From positions 62,001-126,000 of the forward strand of contig NZ_JACJQG010000007.1 of assembly GCF_014696435.1 (NCBI RefSeq): DNA of 64,000 nucleotides, given 5' to 3'. The translations under genes were made by a program, and so were the position numbers. Positions 36,781 to 45,600 of this stretch are shown in pieces. The notes beneath the pieces were generated by a model. It was not told the DNA's origin. It was given only the letters and a program-made list of their open reading frames with translations, and did no database searches. Source of the stretch: Calothrix anomala FACHB-343. Lineage in GTDB: Bacteria > Cyanobacteriota > Cyanobacteriia > Cyanobacteriales > Nostocaceae. Position 1 is the stretch's first letter. Every line of letters starts with the position of its first letter.

Positions 36781-36812
36781 AATTCAAAATTCAAAATTCA
36801 AAATTCAAAATT
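36781..36812. repeat. STRR tract (AATTCAA)n
   Basis: Four to five copies of the AATTCAA heptamer directly in front of the DUF4385 gene. Confidence 0.85.
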
Positions 36813-36827
36813 AATAATCCTCATAAA

Positions 36828-36932
36828 TACAGCATATTTTAGGTAAATAAGGTACGCGCTTCGGGGCATGGCGGTGCCAGTGCCCCTACAATCAAAGATA
36901 ATTTTTACCTCACTAACTGGCAATCTGCTGTA
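36828..36932. repeat. TACAGCA-type 105-bp repeat, copy 1
   Basis: Ends are TACAGCA (36828-36834) and TGCTGTA (36926-36932), an exact 7-base inverted pair. The middle holds a GGGGCATGGCGGTGCC / AGTGCCCC hairpin. A copy in the same orientation lies at about 41227-41331, and an interrupted inverted copy at 8349-8604. Confidence 0.75.
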
Positions 36933-37032
36933 AATTAGGGGCTTATATCTTTTTGATATTTGGTCTGTTTTTAGGATGAATCATAAACTTTCAAAACAGA
37001 GTTAATCTTCTATCTTTGTAGGGAAAGTTTAA

Positions 37033-38603
37033 TTACTTAGCTTCGCCAATTAAAGTAAACGCCGCCCAAGCACTAGGATTTGGATGCTGTTTCATCGTGA
37101 CTAACATCGCTTGACGCAACGCCTGTGCTTTATCAGGATTTTTCTGTAACTGACGGTAAAATTCCCCCATTAATAATGCTGAAGGACTATCGGGAATAGA
37201 CCATAATGTAACAATCACACTGGGCGCACCGGCAGAAATTAAAGCGCGAGATAAGCCAATGACACCATCGCCTGTAAGTTTACCTTGGGCGGTATCGCAA
37301 GCACTTAAAACAACTAATTCGGCGTTAATTTTTAAATCTAAAATTTCATTTGCAGTTAGTAAGCCGTTATCTTTACCATCTGGGGCGAGAGCCACAGCAC
37401 CGGGGACACCTAAACCTTTAAAATCATCGAGTAAGCCGTGGGTAGCAAGGTGAATAAATCTCGCTTGGGGTAATTTTTGAATAAATGCGGCTTTGGTTGC
37501 GTCTTTTCCTATGATGGCTTTGGTATTTAACAATTGCGCTATGTCTTTAGCTTCTTTTTCCGCACCTGGTAACGGAGTTAATTGTTGTGGTGTTTCACCA
37601 ATTTTAGGGGCAACGCTGGGCATGGTAGGATTGCCCATAACTAGCGCTTGATTACCGGAAACTCTTTGTCTTTGTTGGCGAGTTAAATCTAATACCTGAA
37701 TTGCTGGAGCGGTGAGGATAGTGTGTTTTTCAATTAAATATTTACCTTGTTCATCTTGTAACGCGGTGAAGGGAACAAGGAATAAAGATGATTGCGGTAT
37801 AAATGTGACACGTTCATCAGGATTTTTTGGTAGCAAGTCAGCAATAGGATTAATTAGTATTTCGTGCAGCTTTTGAAAGCGTTGTTTTGCTAGGCTAGGA
37901 TTGGGTTTGTAGCTGGACTCAAAAATACCCCGACCTCTCACACCGATTGACTCGCGGCTGTTGGTGACTAATTCATCTAAGGTTGTCTTATCTTTTTGCC
38001 ATAAAAATTTAAGATTTGCTTTACGGAAAGTAACTTCACTTGTGGGTTTTATTACCCAAATGTAGAGTTCTGATTCTTTCCATTCTTGTTTATCCTGAAC
38101 TGTGAATTCATCATAAATAATTGAATATAGCGTGCAATTTTTAGGCTTTGTTGATAGTAGTCAATTGCTGTGGGGTGGTCTCCCAAGGAATCGTAAGCAC
38201 GACCAATGTTTCCCAGTGATTTACCCTCACTTAGACGGTCTTTAATTTCTTGTGCAATTTTTAAGCTTTGCTGATGGTAATCAATTGCTTTGGGGTAGTC
38301 TCCGAATGAATTGTAAGCAAGACCGAGATTTCCCAGTGCCCAACCCTCACCTTGACGGTCTTTAATTTCCCGGTAGATAGAGAGTGCTTGCTCCCAAGAC
38401 TGCAATGCTGCTTTCAATTGACTGGTTTGATATTGCTTAAGACCTTGATTAAACAATCTATCTGCTTCCGCCTTTCGCGCCTGTGGTGTTTGCGCCAGTA
38501 CTCGTAACTCTCCCGGTGACGCCCAAAGGCTGAAAGTTATTGGTGTGGAAGCTGTGGCGATAATTAGGGAGAGGAAACTTAGACCAAGGTTAGGAAAACG
38601 CAT
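37033..38603 (-). pseudogene. Broken TPR-CHAT protein gene (internal deletion with frame change)
   Basis: The 5' part (38603 to about 38126) encodes a signal peptide and TPR units in one frame (A-I-D-Y-Y-Q-Q-S-L-K-I-A). The 3' part reads in another frame from about 38127, with Y-S-I-I-Y-D-E-F, K-E-S-E-L-Y-I-W-V and the CHAT protease-like domain, catalytic H168 and C215 of the open frame that starts at 37941 (codons near 37440 and 37299). Intact relatives have several more TPRs and a long linker between these segments. The join at a TAT microhomology shows an internal deletion that also shifted frame. CHAT is a caspase-like peptidase domain. The CHAT part alone could be translated from the GTG at 37941. 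Confidence 0.85.
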
Positions 38604-38846
38604 AGGGAATTATGAATTATGAAGGATGAATTATGAAATTAAGATTGGGTGGGGAAGTATGGGGGTTAAGTAATTAGGTTAAGCTGTTTGATGCAGGAAT
38701 AAGCTAAAGCATTGGTGAATTTGGCTAAATTTTGGGAAAAATTAGCCGCAACACCAGCGTTATTTAATGGCTTATTGCTATATAGTTCTGAGCAGGGTAG
38801 GGGTTATGCAGTTTTGAGAGACGCGGCGACGGGGGGATGAGGGGAT
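38604..38846. other. Intergenic DNA with a possible decayed coding segment
   Basis: From about 38711 the plus strand can be read as K-A-L-V-N-L-A-K-F-W-E-K-L-A and on to a stop at 38840, with a stop codon just upstream after M-Q-E. This may be a gene remnant, but I do not recognise it. Confidence 0.25.
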
Positions 38847-39123
38847 CATTGGTGTCAACTTACAGCTATTTTCTGGTAAATAGACCACACTGTAGGGGCA
38901 CGGCACCAGTAAAATTTTGTATGTACCAAAAGATTGTTGATGCCGTGCCCCTACGACAGATGTGGTTCTTACGCCACATGCTTTTACCCCTCCCTTTGCC
39001 AAGGCTACGGGGAAGTTTTAGCTTTAGACAAAACTGGGGTGGGGTAACGCGGATCTTGATGGTAGACGATGGAATTCGCTCATCGAGTTTGGGCAAGGGT
39101 TTCGCTTTAAGTTGACACCAATG
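38847..39123. mobile_element. MITE, 16-bp TIR family, perfect copy with 9-bp target duplication
   Basis: The ends CATTGGTGTCAACTTA (38847-38862) and TAAGTTGACACCAATG (39108-39123) are exact inverted repeats. The flanks TGAGGGGAT (38838-38846 and 39124-39132) are an exact 9-base direct repeat. The 277-base interior has no credible gene; it contains a further inverted pair GTAGGGGCACGGCA (38892-38905) and TGCCGTGCCCCTAC (about 38942-38955). Confidence 0.9.
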
Positions 39124-39193
39124 TGAGGGGATGCGATCGCTAAAATTGTCTACATCTGGGTAGTATCTAGGTTACAGTTTCAACCCCTAAGCT

Positions 39194-39376
39194 AACCCGA
39201 ATCAATAAACGACTACCCCGAATCAATAAACGACTACCCCGAATCAATAAACGACTACCCGAATTCAATGAACGACTACCCGAATTCAATAAACGACTAC
39301 CCGAATTCAATAAACGACTACCCCGAATCAATAAACGACTACCCCGAATCAATAAACGACTACCCAAATTCAATAA
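39194..39376. repeat. 21-bp minisatellite (GAATCAATAAACGACTACCC)n
   Basis: About eight units of 20-21 bases, with variants GAATCA and GAATTCA at the start of the unit. The period of 21 keeps a frame open on the minus strand, which gives a false repeat protein. It lies between the MITE and ilvA. Confidence 0.9.
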
Positions 39377-39391
39377 CGTCACATTGAAATC

Positions 39392-39503
39392 GGTACAAGG
39401 GCGGGGAAACCCCGCCCCTACCCGTCTATCACCTTTTTGTTTCAAATTGGTATGATGCCCAATGCCCCATGCCCAATGCCCAATGCCCAATGCCCAATGC
39501 CCC
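39392..39503. repeat. REP hairpin and (CAATGCC)n tract before ilvA
   Basis: GGGCGGGGAAACCCCGCCC (about 39399-39417) is a hairpin also seen, in variant form, at 57508-57537. It is followed by five to six copies of CCAATGCC/CCATGCC (39459-39503). Confidence 0.8.
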
Positions 39504-39556
39504 AAATTTAGCGTACAATTATTGTCCATCCTGCATCTGCTACCCCCCCAACGCCC

Positions 39557-41068
39557 ATGTATTGTGACTACCTGGTTCAAATTCTCACTGCCCGTGTATA
39601 TGATGTTGCCCAGGAAACACCTTTAGAATATGCTCCAAATCTTTCTCGCAGGCTGAACAATAAGCTGTTGCTGAAGCGGGAAGATATGCAATCGGTATTT
39701 TCTTTTAAACTGCGTGGCGCTTATAACAAGATGGTAAATCTGCCACCAGATTTATTAAAGCAAGGTGTGATTGCTGCATCGGCGGGAAATCATGCTCAAG
39801 GTGTGGCTTTATCTGCTAGTCGTTTGGGAACTCAGGCGATTATTGTTATGCCGGTGACTACACCCCAGGTAAAAGTAGATGCTGTGAAAGCACGGGGGGG
39901 ACATGTGGTATTACATGGCAATACCTATGATGATGCTTATGCTTATGCCCGTCAACTAGAAGCGGAAAAGGGACTGACGTTTATTCACCCCTTTGATGAC
40001 CCGGATGTGATTGCCGGTCAGGGTACAATTGGCATGGAAATTTTACGCCAATATCAACAACCGATTCATGCGATTTTTGTCGCCATTGGTGGTGGGGGAC
40101 TGATAGCAGGAATTGCGGCTTATGTCAAGCGGTTGCGTCCAGAAATTAAGATAATTGGTGTGGAACCGGTGGATGCAGACGCGATGAGTCAATCGCTGAA
40201 AGCCGGAAAGCGGGTACGATTATCCCAGGTGGGTTTATTTGCGGATGGGGTAGCGGTGCGGGAAGTGGGGGAGGAAACCTTTCACCTGTGTCAGCAATAT
40301 GTAGATGAAATCATTTTGGTAGATACTGATGATACCTGCGCGGCGATTAAAGATGTATTTGAAGATACGCGATCTATTTTAGAACCTGCGGGGGCTTTGG
40401 CGATCGCAGCTGCTAAAGCCTATGCAGAACGGGAGCAAATTGAGGGACAAACTTTAGTAGCTGTGGCTTGCGGTGCAAATATGAACTTCGACCGGTTGCG
40501 GTTTGTGGCTGAACGCGCCGAACTTGGGGAACGCCGGGAAGCGATATTTGCAGTTACCATCCCGGAAGAAAGAGGAAGTCTGCGGAAGTTTTGTGAATGT
40601 ATTGGCGATCGCAATTTAACTGAGTTTAACTATCGCATTGCTAGCGCCCAAGAAGCGCATATTTTTGTTGGTTTGCAAATTCAAAACCGCGCTGATGCAG
40701 TCAAGATGGGAGAAACCTTTAAAGGCTGCGGTTTTCAAACTCTTGACTTAACCGACGACGAACTGACAAAATTACATCTGCGTCACATGGTAGGCGGACA
40801 TTCACCTTTAGCAGAACATGAATTACTTTACCGCTTTGAGTTCCCCGAACGCCCAGGTGCATTAATGAAATTCGTCGGTTCCATGAGTCCCAACTGGAAT
40901 ATTAGTATGTTCCACTACCGCAATAATGGGGCAGATTACGGAAAAATTGTTGTTGGTATTCAGGTTCCACCGCAAGAGATGACGGAGTGGCAGGCATTTT
41001 TGGATACCTTGGGTTATCAGTATTGGGATGAAAATCAGAATCCCGCCTACAAGCTATTTTTGGGGTAG
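39557..41068 (+). CDS. ilvA: Threonine ammonia-lyase, biosynthetic
   Basis: A 503-residue PLP enzyme that converts L-threonine to 2-oxobutanoate, the first step of isoleucine synthesis. PLP lysine K51 lies in S-F-K-L-R-G-A-Y-N; the phosphate-binding glycine loop is G-G-G-G-L-I-A-G; the S-A-G-N-H-A-Q-G loop contacts substrate. The C-terminal region (about 330-503) has two ACT-like regulatory domains (F-A-V-T-I-P-E-E-R-G-S and F-E-F-P-E-R-P-G-A), so feedback control by isoleucine is expected. Length agrees with E. coli IlvA. The start at 39557 is close to the repeat-rich upstream region. Confidence 0.95.
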   Translation: MYCDYLVQILTARVYDVAQETPLEYAPNLSRRLNNKLLLKREDMQSVFSFKLRGAYNKMVNLPPDLLKQGVIAASAGNHAQGVALSASRLGTQAIIVMPVTTPQVKVDAVKARGGHVVLHGNTYDDAYAYARQLEAEKGLTFIHPFDDPDVIAGQGTIGMEILRQYQQPIHAIFVAIGGGGLIAGIAAYVKRLRPEIKIIGVEPVDADAMSQSLKAGKRVRLSQVGLFADGVAVREVGEETFHLCQQYVDEIILVDTDDTCAAIKDVFEDTRSILEPAGALAIAAAKAYAEREQIEGQTLVAVACGANMNFDRLRFVAERAELGERREAIFAVTIPEERGSLRKFCECIGDRNLTEFNYRIASAQEAHIFVGLQIQNRADAVKMGETFKGCGFQTLDLTDDELTKLHLRHMVGGHSPLAEHELLYRFEFPERPGALMKFVGSMSPNWNISMFHYRNNGADYGKIVVGIQVPPQEMTEWQAFLDTLGYQYWDENQNPAYKLFLG

Positions 41069-41125
41069 AAACCACAAATTGTCCGGGAAAATTCTGGACT
41101 AAAGTCGCGATGAGGAATGTACAGC

Positions 41126-41331
41126 ATATTTCATACCAATTCAAAATTCAAAATTCAAAATTCAAAATTAAGAAACCAAACACAATAAGGGTTTGGGGCT
41201 GTACATCTGTCGCAATCATTTTTCAAATTGGTATCAGATAAATGAGGTACGCGCTTTGGGGGCATAGCAGTGCCAATGCCCCTACAATTAACAATTATCT
41301 GTACCTCACCAACTTGCAATTTGCTTTAAGC
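41126..41331. repeat. AATTCAA tract plus TACAGCA-type repeat, copy 2
   Basis: 41132-41167 holds four to five AATTCAA heptamers. From about 41227 to 41331 the sequence follows the repeat at 36828-36932 (GAGGTACGCGCTTT, GGGGCATAGCAGTGCC, CCCCTACAATTA, GTACCTCACC, CAATTTGCT). Confidence 0.7.
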
Positions 41332-41468
41332 TCATCCTGCCCCTTCTAGGGGCAGGATTTCGCGTCAGTAGTCAGTTCTTTTCTTTACCACTGACTAATG
41401 ACCACTGACCAATGACGCGGCGGGGGGAGCAACCTCGCTACCCCTTGAAGGGGCAGGCTTCCCGCCGC
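41331..41468. mobile_element. Possible palindrome-associated (IS200/IS605-type) element
   Basis: A hairpin ATCCTGCCCCT-TCT-AGGGGCAGGAT lies at one end (41334-41358) and a GCGGCGGG/CCCGCCGC stem enclosing CCCCTTGAAGGGG at the other (41417-41468). Two GC-rich hairpins about 130 bases apart with no gene between fit non-autonomous IS200/IS605 derivatives, but ends are not defined. A terminator cluster is an alternative. Confidence 0.35.
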
Positions 41469-41478
41469 CTTTGGTAAA

Positions 41479-41829
41479 TTACTCATTCTTGTTGAGTAAG
41501 GATTCAAATTCGGCTTGTAAGGCGGTGAAATCTGCCACTCTGGCTACTAATAAGTTATCTCTGCCGGCATCGGTTAAGCGCCTTTTCCAATAGTTAATGC
41601 TGTCTGAGTTATGTACCCAAAATTGAATTACTGTATCTACGACTCGGTCTAGCTCCCAACCCCACTTTGCAGGGATTGTTTCTAGAGATTCTAAAAAAGC
41701 ATCTAAGGTACAAATATGGCTTCCTAAATATTCTATACCTTGATGCTGAGATTGTCTCTGGCTCTGTTGTTGTTGATTAAAAAAATGTAAAACTGGAGAT
41801 ACTCCTACAATGTCAAAAGTATATTTCAT
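41479..41829 (-). CDS. Conserved cyanobacterial hypothetical protein
   Basis: A 116-residue soluble protein. The first strand K-Y-T-F-D-I-V-G-V-S-P-V-L-H-F-F is followed by a Gln-rich turn and a helical region with W-G-W-E-L-D-R-V-V-D and I-N-Y-W-K-R-R-L. No catalytic motif recognised. The ATG at 41829 begins after a GGGAGGACTGGA site, which supports the start. Confidence 0.65.
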   Translation of the reverse strand: MKYTFDIVGVSPVLHFFNQQQQSQRQSQHQGIEYLGSHICTLDAFLESLETIPAKWGWELDRVVDTVIQFWVHNSDSINYWKRRLTDAGRDNLLVARVADFTALQAEFESLLNKNE

Positions 41830-41967
41830 TCCAGTCCTCCCGATTATTAATCGATTATATGAAAACTTGGTTTTAATAGCAATAATTATGTCTTAATTTT
41901 TCTATTTCGGCATCCCTAAAAATGATAATTTTTGCTGATATTCTCAAAGTCAAAATTTAGTCATAAA

Positions 41968-41994
41968 TTAGCACTCTCTGGCTTTGAGTGCTAA
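41968..41994 (+). promoter_or_regulatory. CIRCE operator (HrcA site), orphan
   Basis: TTAGCACTC (41968-41976), nine bases, GAGTGCTAA (41986-41994): an exact match to the CIRCE consensus bound by the heat-shock repressor HrcA. A possible promoter overlaps it: TTGAGT (41984-41989) and TATATT about 17 bases on. No groES, groEL or other chaperone gene follows; the next gene on the plus strand is the XRE regulator 294 bases away. The 41830-42287 gap has no other structure. Confidence 0.85.
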
Positions 41995-42287
41995 TTTTTT
42001 AGCCGTTATATTGTGGACTTAATAAAGAGTTTTAAACATTAAATTATGACTGTCACCTATCTTTAATAATTATTTAAGATTCCTGGGGAATTATCCAGAT
42101 AAGTCAAGCCTAAGATGTCAAAGTCAACTGCCGATGCAGGTGCAAATTGTCGCCAAGTCTGATTTCTGCATCTTTCGGTAGAGGTAATTAAACCTAGTGA
42201 ACATGATATATTTCAAAGATTAATATCGCAGATGCTATAGTCCAACCAGCTATAGCCATTAAATAGTCATCAAAGGTATCCAAATTT

Positions 42288-42530
42288 ATGGGTGCAATTG
42301 ACAAAACCGAAATTGCCGAGTTAATCCGCGAGACTAGAGCGCTTACGAAACTTTCACAAATCCAGTTTGCAGCAAAACTGGGTGTTTCGTTTCATAGTGT
42401 GAATCGTTGGGAAAATGGCAGAACTAAGCCGTTACCATTAGCGTTAAAACAGATTGAAGCAGTATTATATTCCTTGGGCGATCGCGGTGAAGATTTACTA
42501 GCTAAATATTTTTCCTCTGGGAGGAGTTGA
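42288..42530 (+). CDS. XRE-family helix-turn-helix regulator
   Basis: An 80-residue protein consisting of one Cro/CI-type HTH (residues 8-65), with L-S-Q-I-Q-F-A-A-K-L-G-V-S as the first helices and S-V-N-R-W-E-N-G-R as the recognition helix. No effector domain. It lies 115 bases before the large histidine kinase on the same strand and downstream of an orphan CIRCE site, so it may be part of a stress-responsive unit (inference). Confidence 0.8.
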   Translation: MGAIDKTEIAELIRETRALTKLSQIQFAAKLGVSFHSVNRWENGRTKPLPLALKQIEAVLYSLGDRGEDLLAKYFSSGRS

Positions 42531-42644
42531 GATTGTGCTCCCTGAGGTGAAGAGTAAGGTTGCTGAAAATATTGAAATCAATCCTATTAATGGGTTGAGA
42601 CAGTTCTACTTTTGGTTACCTCGATTCCCACAGGAGGAAAAATC

Positions 42645-45600
42645 ATGACACTGCGATTTCTTTTACTCGCAGACAATTTACAGGATGCAACTATCATTCA
42701 AGAAATGCTGGTGCATAGCGATCTAGATTATCAACTGCTGCGGGTGGGAAGTTACAGTGATTTTGAGACAGCGCTTTCTGCTGATGAATTTGACTTGATT
42801 TTGGCAGATTATGCATTATCGCCAGCCCTAGAAATTGCCTGTAATTTACGTCCTGATGTGCCATTTATCTTTATTTCTGGCAGTTTGGGGGAAGAATTGG
42901 CGATCGCAGCGCTGCAACAAGGTGCAACCGATTATGTACTCAAGCAACGCTTAGAACGGTTAGTGCCTGCTGTGCAGAGGGCATTACAATTAGGTAAAGA
43001 ACGCCGCGATCGCCAACGAGCAGCACGAGTTAAGGATGAACATGAGGAAGATTTAAGCGCTATTTTTAACCTCACCCATGTGGGTATAGCGCAGGTAGAT
43101 ATAGTTAGCGGGCGATTTTTGCGGTTAAATGCAGCTTTTTCTCAAATTACAGGCTACTCGGAGTCAGAATTGCTGAGGATGACTGTTGATGATATCAATC
43201 ATCCTGAAGATCGCGATCGCGATCGCCAACGATCCATGGACTTTTTATCTGGCGCAGCTCCCGACTATCATTCAGAAAAACGCTATATACGTAAAGATGG
43301 TACTATCGTTTGGGTGTTGGCGACTGCTAATGTCATCCGCGATACCCAAGGGCGAGGGCTGCGTACTGTGGCTGTGATTCATGATATCACCGAGCGCAAG
43401 CAAATCGAAGCAGCACTGCGTCGTAGCGAAGAACGACTGCGAATCAGCCAAGAACTGTCTTTAGATGCATTTACGATTCTCGATGCAGTGCGGGATGAAA
43501 CTGGAGCGATTGTCGATTTTGTTTGGACTTATGTTAACCCCAAAGCGGCGGAGATTCTCCAACATTCGGTGGAATATCTCCTGGGTAACCGTTTACTAGA
43601 AGTGCTTCCCGGTAATCGCCTAAATAGCGAATTGTTTAACCACTATGTGGGCGTGGTAGAAACTGGAGAACCGCAGGATTTGGAATTATTCTATGATGCT
43701 GATGGTATTTGCGGTTGGTTCCGTAATATGACGGTGAAGTTAGAAGATGGGGTAGCAATTTTTTTTAATGACATCACCGAACGTAAACAAACAGAACAAG
43801 CATTGCGGGACGCTGAAGAAAGGTTGCGCGTAGCATTGCAAAATACGCCAATTACGATATTTAACCAAGATAGAGAATTAAAATATACTTGGATTTATAA
43901 CCCGGTGCTGTACGAGCTAGAGGAAATGCTGGGTAAATGCGATCGCGATTTCTTAGCGCCAAAAGAAGCAGAAGCGTTAACAGCAATTAAACAGCGAGTT
44001 TTAGAAACTGGTATCGGTGCGCGGGAAGAAATTCAAATTACCAAGGATGGGAAAAATTATTATTACGATTTAACAGTAGAGCCTTTACCCCAGTCAGAAA
44101 ACAGGCTTCCGGGAATTACCTGTGCAGCAGTTGATATTTCTGAACTCAAGCAAGCCGAAATTGACTTGCGCAAGAGTGAAGAAAGGCTAAGATTGGCTAT
44201 AGAATCGGCGCAAATTGGCACATGGGATGTTAATCTGCTGACAGAAAAAGCTATTTGGTCAGAATTACTTTTTCAGATGTTGGGTTATGAACCAACAGCC
44301 ACCGGGGAAGCGACTGAAGCTATGTGGTATAGTCGCATTCATCCTGATGATTTAGAGCGAGTGCTGCAAGAATGGCAGGAGTCTCGACAAGAAAAAAGGC
44401 TCTACCGTACAGAATACCGATTAATTCGGGCAGATAATCAGCAAATTGCCTGGATGACGGCTTTGGGAAGTTTTACTTACGACCAAAACGGCAATGCAGT
44501 GCGCTCAATTGGCGTGCTGTTAGAAATTAGCGATCGCAAACGGCGAGAACGCAATGCGGAATTTTTGACGGAAATCAGCCGCTATTTAGCTAGATCTGGA
44601 AATATAGATAATATATTAGCGAATATTACCGATAAAATAGCTGTTTACTTCGATTTATCTCAGCTAACATGCTTAGAAATAAACGAAACAGGCGATCGCG
44701 GGCGAGTAATTTATGGGGAAGATGCAGCCAAAGAATACAGGTTAGCTGATGATTTGAGCAACAGCCAGATAGAAAATCTCCAATCCGGGGAAGTTGTTAC
44801 CAACCAAGTACGCTCAAAGCTAATTGCTCCTTATATTAGGGATAAAAAGCTAACATTTCTCCTAATTTGTCAGCGTCACCCAAGCTCATCCTGGCGCACA
44901 GACGAAATTGAGCTAATCCAAGAACTGACTGGGCGCATTTGGCACAGAATCGAACGCGCTCACACCGAAGAAAATCTGCGGCGGAGTGAAGAAGAATTTC
45001 GTACCATTGCTAACGCCGCACCTGCTTTAGTCTGGGTTTGTTCGCCCAATGGCGAAAATCTGTTTTTTAACGATCGCTGGTATGAATTCACTGGACAAAC
45101 CCAGACACAAGCCGTAGGCTACGGTTGGACAACCGCAATGCACCCAGAGGATGCAGTGCGAATTTTATCTTATTGGGAACGCTGTCAAAAAACTGGCGAA
45201 ACCTACGAAGGTGAAGTCCGCTATCGTCGTTATGATGGGAAATATCGCTGGCACGCTTTTCGCGCTTTACCACGCCGCGACGCTCATGGACAAATTCAAG
45301 CTTGGTATGGTTTAAGTATTGATATCACTGCTCGCATCGAAGCTGAACAAGAACGAGAACGCCTAATTGCTCGCGAACGCCACTATATCAACCAATTACA
45401 GGGATTGAATCAAGCCGCATTAGCAATCAATTCTGCCCTGTCTGTAGAAGAATTATTACAAATAATTAACAACCAAGCAGCAGCAATTATTGGTGCGCAC
45501 CAGTCTGTTACCAGCATGATAGTTGGTCAAAACTGGGAACAGTCAATCAATGCAATCTACCTTTCAGATAAGTATGCAGCTTGGCGAGATTATGATGAAC

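Noticed and set aside
36290-36787. DUF4385 gene starting at 36787
   Set aside because: That start is a TTG at the edge of an AATTCAA repeat tract; the ATG at 36763 is more likely.
39167-39580. 137-residue minus-strand repeat protein
   Set aside because: The frame is created by the 21-bp minisatellite and (CCCAATG)n tract and overlaps the ilvA start; no domain or ribosome binding site.
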